This document shows positions 12,653 through 19,325 of a DNA stretch of 19,325 nucleotides, one piece after another. The notes below the pieces were generated by a model that saw only the letters and a program-made list of their open reading frames with translations, searched no databases and was not told where the DNA came from. Made by a program: the position numbers and the translations under genes. Within the stretch, counting starts at the first letter, position 1. Every line of letters begins with the position of its first letter. The DNA comes from an uncultured Collinsella sp. (GTDB taxonomy: Bacteria > Actinomycetota > Coriobacteriia > Coriobacteriales > Coriobacteriaceae). The stretch covers positions 1 to 19,325 of the forward strand of contig CABUMZ010000024.1 of NCBI GenBank assembly GCA_902492825.1, read 5' to 3'.

Positions 12653-12748
12653 TATTCCTGAACGGGAACATTGCTAATGTAGTCAACGATATATTCCCGT
12701 ACATGAACATAGTGCTACAGGTTTATACTATGTTCACGAACAGGAATA
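12653..12748 (+). promoter_or_regulatory. hipBA promoter region with three 19-bp operators
   Basis: The pattern TATTCC-N7-GAACAT occurs exactly three times: 12653-12671 and 12692-12710 on the plus strand, and 12730-12748 on the minus strand. Starts are 39 and 38 bp apart. TATACT at 12724-12729 is a likely -10, set between sites 2 and 3; no clear -35 is seen. Site 3 ends 4 bp before the hipB ribosome site. E. coli HipB also binds several operators upstream of its genes, although their sequence differs. Confidence 0.75.
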
Positions 12749-12762
12749 TAGCTGGAGGCGTC

Positions 12763-13053
12763 ATGAGAACGGTGACAACGATTAAAAAGCTGGATGGGCG
12801 CATCAAGCTCAAACCGTCGGAAGTCGCTTTCTCGGAGCGCACGGTTTTCGATCCCGCCGAGATAGGGAAGGCCCTTAGGCTCAGGAGGCGTGAGCTCGGC
12901 TTGACCCAACGTGACGTCGCGACTATGACGGGCCGCAGCCTTCGTGTGATTGGTGATATCGAGCGGGGGCGGACAACGGTCGAAATTGGTGTCATTTTCG
13001 ATTACGCCTCCATCGTGGATATTGATTTTATTCTGAAGGTGAGGGGGAAATAA
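12763..13053 (+). CDS. hipB: HipB-type antitoxin
   Basis: The 96-aa HTH (Xre/Cro) protein neutralises HipA and represses the operon. The helix-turn-helix lies at about 33-70: EIGKALRLRRRELGLTQRDV, then ATMTGRSLRVIGDIERGR. The first 30 residues (TIKKLDGRIKLKPSEVAFSE) are longer than in E. coli HipB. ATG 12763 has a TGGAGG site 4 bp upstream; in-frame codons reaching back to 12643 cross the operators and are rejected. The stop TAA shares its last A with the hipA ATG. AGG arginine codons are frequent here (AGG CTC AGG AGG), unlike the flanking core genes, which fits horizontal origin. Confidence 0.87.
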   Translation: MRTVTTIKKLDGRIKLKPSEVAFSERTVFDPAEIGKALRLRRRELGLTQRDVATMTGRSLRVIGDIERGRTTVEIGVIFDYASIVDIDFILKVRGK

Positions 13054-14345
13054 TGGATGGCACGCTGTTCGTTCACCGTGAGTTTAATGGGTCTTACCAG
13101 CTGGTTGGCATATTGGAGGAAAACGCGGGGCTTCCGATATTCACCTATAGCCCCAAATATCTCCAGAGCGGTGATGCGGCCCCGATTTCGACCTCGCTGC
13201 CGTTGTCGGCCGAGACATTTAGTCCGGACGCAACGGGTTCCTTTTTCTCTGGCATCATTCCGGAGGGGCAGCTCAACAGGGACCTTGAGAAAAGGGCGCG
13301 AGCGGAACGCGGAGATTACTTTAAGGTGCTCGATTTAGTCCGCGATGAACCTGTCGGCGCTCTGGTTTTGACGCGAGAGCCTTCGGCCGACAGTCTCGAA
13401 ATGGGCTATGAAGAGATAGGTGAGGAACAGCTAAGCGGGCTGGCATACGCGCCGGCGGAGGTTGCTTTTGATTTAGCGCTAGAGAGTCGAATCTCCCTTG
13501 CAGGTGCTCAGGCGAAGGTCGGTCTCTACCATACGGGCGATGATCCATGTGGCGGATGGTACCTGCCTCATGGAGCGGCCCCATCTACGCACATTCTCAA
13601 GGCGGGATCGAAAACGTTCCCGGGCGAGACAGTGTGCGAAGCGATGTGCGTGAGGGCCGCCTCTCTGATGGACCTGTCGGCCGAAGAGTGTTTTCTTATC
13701 CGAGTTGAGGATGCCGAGCCAATTATCGCCGTGAGGCGATTTGACCGAGTAACGCCTGATGTCGGACGCTCGGTTGACGGATTGCCAATTCCATACCGTT
13801 TGCACCAGGAAGATGTTTGTCAGGCCAAGGGCATCTCGCGTGAGCTTAAATATGAGCCGACGGACGTCAATTACCTGGGGCTTATCGTCGATGCGGTGCG
13901 AAGGGCGTCGACGAATCAAATGGAGGACAGGTTCCTTGTCGGCTATAACCAGCTGTTCGACTATGCCTTAGGTAACTGCGATAACCATCTAAAGAACTGG
14001 TCGCTCGTATGGGACGAAAGTTGGAAGCAGGTGAGGTTGGCGCCGCTCTACGACGTGCTGTGTACAACGGTTTATCCCGGCCTCGTTCGTGAGATGGGCG
14101 TCTCGTTTGGTGGGAGCCGCAAGATTGACGACGTAACGCGCGGGTCGGTGATGAGCCAAATGATTGGGGCGGGTTTGCCCGGGGGAATTGTTGCCGGAAT
14201 GATTGCTGATACCTGCAATGAGGTTCCAGACGCGCTAAGAGATGCCGCGCGCGGTCTCAAAGAAGAGGGTTTTTCCGAGGCGGAGGTAATGTTCGAGAAG
14301 ATCATTCCAGAAGTGCAAGCTCGTCTAAGCAGGATCGCCTTATAA
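13053..14345 (+). CDS. hipA: HipA-type serine/threonine kinase toxin
   Basis: The 430-aa kinase is full length for the family. E. coli HipA phosphorylates glutamyl-tRNA synthetase, halting translation and causing persistence; the target of this one is unknown. Key residues can be mapped: the regulatory serine loop SLAGAQAK (Ser148), ATP-binding Lys183 in THILKAG, the catalytic GNCDNHLKN (Asp310, Asn315) and metal-binding Asp334 in APLYD. The N-subdomain 1 is present too (LEENAGLPIFTYSPKYL...), so it is not one of the split HipS/HipT types. The ATG overlaps the hipB stop by one base, so translation is coupled. Nothing looks broken. Confidence 0.92.
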   Translation: MDGTLFVHREFNGSYQLVGILEENAGLPIFTYSPKYLQSGDAAPISTSLPLSAETFSPDATGSFFSGIIPEGQLNRDLEKRARAERGDYFKVLDLVRDEPVGALVLTREPSADSLEMGYEEIGEEQLSGLAYAPAEVAFDLALESRISLAGAQAKVGLYHTGDDPCGGWYLPHGAAPSTHILKAGSKTFPGETVCEAMCVRAASLMDLSAEECFLIRVEDAEPIIAVRRFDRVTPDVGRSVDGLPIPYRLHQEDVCQAKGISRELKYEPTDVNYLGLIVDAVRRASTNQMEDRFLVGYNQLFDYALGNCDNHLKNWSLVWDESWKQVRLAPLYDVLCTTVYPGLVREMGVSFGGSRKIDDVTRGSVMSQMIGAGLPGGIVAGMIADTCNEVPDALRDAARGLKEEGFSEAEVMFEKIIPEVQARLSRIAL

Positions 14346-14371
14346 CAAAAAAGCGCCGCCCCAAACAAAAA

Positions 14372-14397
14372 CGTGCCGCCCCAACCGGGGCGGCACG
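14372..14397. terminator. Bidirectional terminator between hipA and the stress protein gene
   Basis: CGTGCCGCCCC (14372-14382) pairs perfectly with GGGGCGGCACG (14387-14397), 11 bp with the loop AACC. On the minus strand TTTTTGTTTGG follows at once; on the plus strand CCATCTTTTA follows. It serves two convergent genes. Confidence 0.85.
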
Positions 14398-14437
14398 CCA
14401 TCTTTTATCAGCCAACTCGCTGAAGTACGGTGACGAA

Positions 14438-14527
14438 GGCGCAAGGCCGGGAGGGGTTATCTAAGCCGACATCCCGCAGCCGCGAAGCGGCGAGGACGTC
14501 GGCGTGATAACCCCGCAGGCCTTGCGC
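14438..14527. repeat. 90-bp imperfect palindrome
   Basis: GGCGCAAGGCC (14438-14448) pairs with GGCCTTGCGCC (14517-14527), and GGGGTTATC (14453-14461) with GATAACCCC (14506-14514). Further inside, GCCGAC pairs with GTCGGC and GCCGC with GCGGC. It ends 15 bp from the stop of the stress protein gene. It is like the palindromes at 9686 and 16227 in size and placement, but not in sequence. Confidence 0.7.
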
Positions 14528-14541
14528 CGGCGGGAAGGAAT

Positions 14542-14979
14542 CTACTTCACGACCAGAATGTCGCAGTCCGTATTGCGCAGCAGGAACGTCGAAATCGAGC
14601 CCAGTAGCGCGTACTTAATTGAGGACAGGCCGCGGGCGCCGCAGAGCACCAGATCGGGCTTGACCACGTCGAGCATCTCATCCTTAAGCGTCTCACGAAT
14701 GCGGCCGGTACGAATCATGACCTCGACCTCGGGAATGTCGGGATTGGCCTTGGCCTCCTCGAGCTGCTTGGCGATGGAGTTGTTAAAGGCCTCCTCCAAG
14801 CCGTTGACCAGGTCGACCGGATAGGAACCGGCGCTCTCGAGCGCGGTGGAGTCGATGACGTGGCCGATGATCAGCTTAGCGCCGTTGTTCGCGGCGACCT
14901 TGATGGCGCGTGCGAGCACAAAATCCTGCTGCTCAGTACCGTCGAGTGAAACAAATACCTTGGTGTAGCCCTCGTTCAT
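14542..14979 (-). CDS. Universal stress protein (UspA family)
   Basis: The 145-aa single-domain protein has the Usp alpha/beta fold. It is probably ATP-binding: Asp13 in VSLDGT and the loop GARG-(9 residues)-GS (Gly114, Gly117, Gly127, Ser128; CGARGLSSIKYALLGSIS) are present, as is the final ILVVK strand. Such proteins are induced in stress and starvation and act in the cytoplasm; the partner is not known. ATG 14977-14979 has a strong AAGGAGG site. It is convergent with hipA and divergent from uppP, so it is probably transcribed alone. Confidence 0.92.
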   Translation of the reverse strand: MNEGYTKVFVSLDGTEQQDFVLARAIKVAANNGAKLIIGHVIDSTALESAGSYPVDLVNGLEEAFNNSIAKQLEEAKANPDIPEVEVMIRTGRIRETLKDEMLDVVKPDLVLCGARGLSSIKYALLGSISTFLLRNTDCDILVVK

Positions 14980-15097
14980 GGTTTCCTCCTTGGTCTATCG
15001 CACGGGCGTGGGGCTCGTGCGTCGGGCGGGCGCGGGCGCGTTGGCCGCCGGACACTTTATCTTGTTGCAGTTATACCCAAGGATTTCGGTTTGACCG

Positions 15098-15127
15098 CTC
15101 GCAATTCTGTGAACGGGCGAGTTTTTT
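15098..15127 (+). terminator. Short hairpin plus T6 in the uppP upstream region
   Basis: CTCGC (15098-15102) pairs with GCGAG (15117-15121), and TTTTTT follows. It faces uppP and lies 100 bp before its start, so it could act as a leader attenuator. The stem is only 5 bp, so this is weak. Confidence 0.3.
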
Positions 15128-15228
15128 GGTAAGGGCAGGCGCGGTCGCACTGCCAACGGTTGATAATGGGACATCGCCCGCATCGTCCGCAGAACATCTA
15201 CCGGCGGGTGTCTAACGAGGGGGTCCCT

Positions 15229-16209
15229 TTGGATATTATCGAGCTTCTAAAATCTGCCTTCATGGGCCTGGTCGAGGGCATCACCGAATGGCTGCCCGTT
15301 TCGTCGACCGGTCACATGATCTTGGTGGACGAGTTCGTCAAGATGAACGTGAGCGAGACGTTCTGGAATATGTTCCTGGTCGTGATTCAGCTCGGCGCCA
15401 TTCTGGCCGTCTGCGTCCTGTTCTTCTACGACCTTAACCCGTTTTCTCCCAGCAAGGGCAAAGAGGGTCGTCGCGACACCTGGGTGCTGTGGGGCAAGAT
15501 TGTGCTCGGCTGCATTCCCGCCGCGGCGATCGGTCTGCCGCTCAACGACTGGATGGAGGAGCATTTCTACAATGCTCCCGTCGTGGCGCTGGCGCTCATT
15601 GTGTACGGCGTGCTGTTTATCGTGATTGAGAACTGGCGCGCGAACAAGCGCGACCAGGCCGCTCTTGCCGGTTCGTTTGGTTCTCGTGCTGTGGTGGCGG
15701 GCAGACGCCCCGCCGGCGCGCACTTTGCGGCGCCCGCCGCGGCTACCGCTGAGGATGAGGACGATGACGATGGCCTGGACTTTGGCTCCATCACTACGCT
15801 CGAGGATCTGAGCTGGAAGACCGCGCTGGGTATCGGTTGCTTCCAGGTGCTTTCGCTGATTCCGGGCACATCGCGCTCCGGTTCCACCATCATCGGCGGC
15901 CTGCTTTTGGGCTGCACGCGTTCGGTGGCGTCCAAGTTTACGTTCTTCCTGGCCATCCCTGTCATGTTTGGCGCGAGTGCACTCAAGCTGGTCAAGTACT
16001 TCATCAAGGGCGGCACGTTCGGCGCCAACGAGGTCGCTATCTTGGGCGTGGGCTGCGTTGTGGCCTTTGTGGTTTCGCTCATCGCCATCAAGTGGCTCAT
16101 GGGCTTTGTCCGCCGTCACGACTTTAAGTGCTTCGGTGTTTACCGCATCATCCTGGGCATCGTAGTGCTCGCTTACTTCTTTGTCCTGGAGCCGATGCTC
16201 GGCCTGTAA
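15229..16209 (+). CDS. uppP: Undecaprenyl-diphosphate phosphatase
   Basis: The membrane enzyme has 326 aa if it starts at TTG 15229. It removes a phosphate from undecaprenyl diphosphate to recycle the cell-wall lipid carrier, and its overproduction gives bacitracin resistance. The two family motifs are intact: GITEWLPVSSTGH (17-29) and PGTSRSGST (212-220). TTG is preferred because GAGGGGG stands 5 bp before it and DIIELLKSAFMGLVEG is the usual N-terminus; the in-frame ATG at 15160 adds 23 residues without homology. Between helices, residues about 134-196 form an extra loop rich in Ala, Arg and then Asp/Glu (EDEDDDD), which explains the length over the usual ~270. It is followed by a strong hairpin. 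Confidence 0.94.
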   Translation: MDIIELLKSAFMGLVEGITEWLPVSSTGHMILVDEFVKMNVSETFWNMFLVVIQLGAILAVCVLFFYDLNPFSPSKGKEGRRDTWVLWGKIVLGCIPAAAIGLPLNDWMEEHFYNAPVVALALIVYGVLFIVIENWRANKRDQAALAGSFGSRAVVAGRRPAGAHFAAPAAATAEDEDDDDGLDFGSITTLEDLSWKTALGIGCFQVLSLIPGTSRSGSTIIGGLLLGCTRSVASKFTFFLAIPVMFGASALKLVKYFIKGGTFGANEVAILGVGCVVAFVVSLIAIKWLMGFVRRHDFKCFGVYRIILGIVVLAYFFVLEPMLGL

Positions 16210-16226
16210 CTTGGTTGACGCTGCGT

Positions 16227-16322
16227 GGCGGCCAGAGCGACAACTTGTCATTCAAAGAGGGCGGCATGACCAAAAGGTCTATGCCGCCCTCTTTTCATGT
16301 CAATTTGTTCGCTCTGGCCGCC
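16227..16322 (+). terminator. 96-bp long hairpin with internal uppP terminator
   Basis: The inner stem AAAGAGGGCGGCAT (16254-16267) pairs perfectly with ATGCCGCCCTCTTT (16281-16294). It extends into GACC-AAAA-GGTC at the tip, and the right arm ends in TTTT, so it is a strong terminator. An outer pair GGCGGCCAGAGCG (16227-16239) and CGCTCTGGCCGCC (16310-16322) closes a longer structure. It starts 17 bp after the uppP stop. Confidence 0.85.
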
Positions 16323-16450
16323 GCTCGCTGCTGCTGCCATGACATCGGCGGTTTCGTGATTGTCAATAGATTGGTGCAGACTAACCTGACCCCATTGCAC
16401 CAAATCTGCTGGGGCGGGCCCGATGATCGCGCACGGAGTCGTGGTGTGAT

Positions 16451-16481
16451 TTGCGTCGGTGTCCGCGCGGCTCGGTATACT
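16451..16481 (+). promoter_or_regulatory. Candidate pcrA promoter
   Basis: TATACT at 16476-16481 is a near-consensus -10, 61 bp before the pcrA start. TTGCGT at 16451-16456 could be the -35, but the 19-bp spacer is long. Confidence 0.45.
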
Positions 16482-16542
16482 GGTACGGCTCAAACTATGG
16501 CGCTGCCCGCAGGCGCGCCGTCCGTCAGATGAGGAGTCGCCC

Positions 16543-19325
16543 ATGACCCAGCCCTTGCCCTGGGAAAAGAACGCCGCGGTACCCGTGCCGCCCGCGCCGG
16601 AACCCGTGCCGCTCGATGCGTACACCGCCCCCGCCGCGCCGGAACCCGAGCTCGTCCCGCTCGACATTTACGACGCCCCGGCTCCGGCACCCAAGCCCGC
16701 CAAGCCGCTCGTCGATATCGATAGCCTGAACCCCGCCCAGCGCGAGGCGGTCCTGACCACCGAGGGCCCGCTGCTGGTCCTTGCCGGCGCCGGCTCGGGC
16801 AAGACCCGCGTCCTGACCTTCCGCATCGCGCACATGCTTGGCGACCTGGGCGTTAAGCCTTGGCAGGTCTTGGCCATCACGTTTACCAACAAGGCCGCGG
16901 CCGAGATGCGCGAGCGTCTGGCAGCGCTCATCCCCAGCGGCACCCGCGGCATGTGGGTGTGCACCTTCCACGCCATGTGCGTGCGCATGCTGCGCGAGGA
17001 CGCCGACCTGCTGGGCTACACCGGTCAGTTCACCATCTACGATGATGACGACTCAAAGCGCATGGTGCGTGACATTATGCAGGCGCTCGGCATTGAGCAA
17101 AAGCAGTTCCCCATCAACATGATCCGCAGCAAGATCAGCTCGGCTAAAAACGCCATGATCGGGCCCGAGGACATGCTCAAATCCGCCGACAGCCCCAATG
17201 ACAAAAAGGCCGCGCAGGTCTACCTGGAGCTGGAGCGCCGCCTGCGCGCCGCCAATGCGATGGACTTCGACGACCTGCTCGTGCGCGCGCTCGAGTTGCT
17301 TCGCACCCGTCCCGAGGTGCTCGAAAAGTACCAAGAGCGCTTCCGCTACATTAGCGTCGATGAGTATCAGGACACTAACCACGTCCAGTACGAGATCGCC
17401 AACCTGCTGGCCGCCAAGTACCAAAACCTCATGGTCGTGGGCGACGACGACCAGTCCATTTATAGTTGGCGTGGTGCCGACATCACCAATATCCTGGACT
17501 TTGAGAAGGACTTTAAAAACTGCAAGACCGTCAAGCTGGAGCAGAACTACCGCTCCACGGGCCATATCCTGAGCGCCGCCAACGCCGTGGTGCGCCACAA
17601 CTCGCAGCGCAAGGACAAGCGCCTGTTCACGGCAGAGGGCGACGGCGAGAAGATCCAGGCCTTCCAGGCGAGCGATGAGCGCGATGAGGGCCGCTGGATT
17701 GCCGGCGAGATCGAAAAGCTGCACTCCAAGGGCACAAGCTACGACGACATCGCCGTGTTCTACCGCACCAACGCCCAGTCGCGTATTCTCGAAGATATGT
17801 TCCTGCGCGCGGGCGTACCCTACAAGATCGTGGGCGGCACGCGATTCTTCGACCGCGCCGAGATCCGCGACGTCATGGCCTACCTCAAGATGATTGTGAA
17901 CCCGGCAGATGAGATGAGCGTCAAGCGTGTCATCAATACGCCGCGACGCGGTATCGGCTCCACCTCGATCCAAAAGATTGAGCAGCTGGCGCGCGATAAC
18001 CGCTGCTCGTTCTTCCAGGCCTGCGAGATCGCGACGGCCGAGACGGGCATGTTTAGCGCCAAGGTGCGTAACGGCCTGTCGAGTTTTGTGGCGCTGGTGC
18101 GCGAGGGCCGTCGCATGGACGGCGAGCTCAAGGACGTCGTCGAGATGATTGTCGACAAAACGGGCCTGCTGCAGGCGTTCCGCGCCGAGGGCACCATGGA
18201 GTCTGAGAGCCGCGCCGAGAACATCCAGGAATTCTTGGGCGTTGCAGCCGAATTTGAGGAGACGCACGAGGATATCGAGGGTACGCTCGAGAGCTTGGAA
18301 GAACTGCGTGCGGCTGGCGTTGCCGATGTGCCCGCTGGCGCTGAGCCCGAGCCCGTCGTGGTGAGCGCGCCCGCACCGGAGCCAGGACCGTCTGCGCCTG
18401 CGTCTTCGTTTGAGGCATTGGTCGGCGCCCGTGACGCCGCTGGCTCCAATCCGCTCGACAGTCTGGTGGCTCCGGCGCTCTCTCCGCAGGATGCTCTGGC
18501 TGCCGCCATCGCGGGCAATGCCTATGCCGCGCCGACGGAGCTGCCCGCGGGTGCCGTGCATGCCGACGAGATTGAGCGCACCTATGGCCCGCTTACCTGC
18601 AAGGCGCTGCCCGCCCTCATGGAGTGGCTGGCCCTGCGTTCCGACCTGGATTCTCTTGCCGGCGAGACGCATGCCATTACCATGATGACTATCCACTCCG
18701 CCAAGGGCCTGGAGTTCCCTGCGGTCTTCGTTGCCGGCATGGAGGAGGGCATCTTCCCGCACGTGCACGACTTTGGCGGCAGCGACGATCCGGGCAAGCT
18801 CGAGGAAGAGCGTCGCTTGGCATACGTCGCCATCACGCGCGCCCGCAAGCGTCTGTTCCTAACATATGCGGCGACGCGCCGTACCTACGGCTCGACCTCG
18901 GCTAACCCGCGTTCGCGCTTCCTTAACGAGATTCCGTTTGAGGATATCGAGTTTAGCGGTATTGGCTCCGCCGGTTTTGAGGGCACGGGCTGGGAGAAGC
19001 GCGGCGACCGTCACGGCACCTTTGGCTCGGGCATGGGCTCGGATATGTATGGCGGCAAGGTGTTTGGCTCGCATACGCGCTCGACCGGCGGTTCCGGTTC
19101 GCGCGGCGGATCGAGCTTTGACGATTTCTTTGGCGGCAGCAGCTACGGGACCGAGCGCCATCGTGGGGTTTCGCCCGATGCCGGCCGTGTTGCCTCGACC
19201 TTTGGCTCGGGCGCGCCGCGAGCCAAAAAGCCCTCGTCCAAGGTGTCCCCGACGGTGGAACGCAAGGTCGATCGCGCCAGCGCATCGCAGGACTTTGCCG
19301 CGGGCGATACCGTGAGCCATAAGAC
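16543..19325 (+). CDS. pcrA: UvrD/PcrA-type DNA helicase, 3' end cut by the window
   Basis: This SF1A 3'-5' helicase acts in repair, replication restart and RecA removal. ATG 16543 follows GAGGAG. 927 codons are present; the last residues FAAGDTVSHK match the start of the C-terminal Tudor-like segment, so perhaps 40 residues lie beyond the edge. Motifs: LNPAQREAV (Q motif), GAGSGKT (82-88), DEYQDT (273-278), QSIYSWRGAD, LEQNYRST, TIHSAKGLEF and VAITRARKRL (about 763). Unusual parts are a Pro/Ala-rich N-terminal extension of about 57 residues, an Ala/Pro/Glu insert near 590-680 in the second half of the 2B/2A region, and a Gly/Ser-rich stretch near 800-905. An adjacent minus-strand frame is a shadow. 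Confidence 0.95.
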   Translation, partial: MTQPLPWEKNAAVPVPPAPEPVPLDAYTAPAAPEPELVPLDIYDAPAPAPKPAKPLVDIDSLNPAQREAVLTTEGPLLVLAGAGSGKTRVLTFRIAHMLGDLGVKPWQVLAITFTNKAAAEMRERLAALIPSGTRGMWVCTFHAMCVRMLREDADLLGYTGQFTIYDDDDSKRMVRDIMQALGIEQKQFPINMIRSKISSAKNAMIGPEDMLKSADSPNDKKAAQVYLELERRLRAANAMDFDDLLVRALELLRTRPEVLEKYQERFRYISVDEYQDTNHVQYEIANLLAAKYQNLMVVGDDDQSIYSWRGADITNILDFEKDFKNCKTVKLEQNYRSTGHILSAANAVVRHNSQRKDKRLFTAEGDGEKIQAFQASDERDEGRWIAGEIEKLHSKGTSYDDIAVFYRTNAQSRILEDMFLRAGVPYKIVGGTRFFDRAEIRDVMAYLKMIVNPADEMSVKRVINTPRRGIGSTSIQKIEQLARDNRCSFFQACEIATAETGMFSAKVRNGLSSFVALVREGRRMDGELKDVVEMIVDKTGLLQAFRAEGTMESESRAENIQEFLGVAAEFEETHEDIEGTLESLEELRAAGVADVPAGAEPEPVVVSAPAPEPGPSAPASSFEALVGARDAAGSNPLDSLVAPALSPQDALAAAIAGNAYAAPTELPAGAVHADEIERTYGPLTCKALPALMEWLALRSDLDSLAGETHAITMMTIHSAKGLEFPAVFVAGMEEGIFPHVHDFGGSDDPGKLEEERRLAYVAITRARKRLFLTYAATRRTYGSTSANPRSRFLNEIPFEDIEFSGIGSAGFEGTGWEKRGDRHGTFGSGMGSDMYGGKVFGSHTRSTGGSGSRGGSSFDDFFGGSSYGTERHRGVSPDAGRVASTFGSGAPRAKKPSSKVSPTVERKVDRASASQDFAAGDTVSHK

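Noticed and set aside
12643..12762. N-terminal extension of HipB by 40 codons
   Set aside because: It would translate the operators and the -10 box; the ATG at 12763 has a proper ribosome site.
17053..18768. 571-codon minus-strand frame inside pcrA
   Set aside because: Same cause: codon-position GC bias of the helicase gene. No domain is visible.

Overview
The window is high-GC bacterial chromosome, most like the Coriobacteriia (Actinomycetota) and probably a gut Collinsella or close relative. The reasons are the GC-rich third codon positions, a -10 box placed for a leaderless gluQ transcript, the housekeeping set (purH, gluQ, uppP, pcrA) and the many long intergenic hairpins. The genus is an inference from family resemblance, not from a database search.

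Left part (1-3545) is accessory DNA. Positions 1-1050 are mostly decayed: minus-strand coding-like scraps (33-435), a DUF4143-type ATPase reduced to its two ends (660-890), and the first ~39 codons of a nucleotidyltransferase-like protein (911-1051, minus). The partner of the latter, a 103-aa charged protein (1041-1352, minus), is intact behind a good ribosome site and a 44-bp inverted-repeat element. A second element of the same architecture lies at 2610-2653. Between them are a small membrane protein and a calcineurin-like phosphoesterase. A complete GNAT toxin / ribbon-helix-helix antitoxin operon (2694-3430, minus) follows, with a palindrome inside its promoter.

Middle part (3546-10682) is mostly core: gluQ (minus), a secreted/membrane DUF2207 protein, a GNAT acetyltransferase (minus), purH and an unrecognised 249-aa protein. 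The intergenic gaps hold hairpins, a strong terminator at each of two gene ends, and repeats built on GTCCC/GGGAC.

Right part (10757-19325): a two-component system (OmpR-type regulator and a BceS-like intramembrane-sensing kinase) with no ABC transporter beside it; a complete hipBA toxin-antitoxin operon with three copies of a 19-bp operator; a universal stress protein (minus); uppP (undecaprenyl-diphosphate phosphatase) with an unusual acidic loop and a TTG start; and pcrA (UvrD-family helicase), which runs off the right edge.

The most interesting regulatory signal is a 71-bp promoter block shared without gaps by purH (7916-7986) and the response-regulator gene (10757-10827): conserved upstream bases and -35 region, unconserved spacer, identical spacing. 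Cell-envelope functions (BceRS-like pair, UppP) occur near each other, but no operon joins them. No tRNA, rRNA, CRISPR array or intact insertion sequence was seen.
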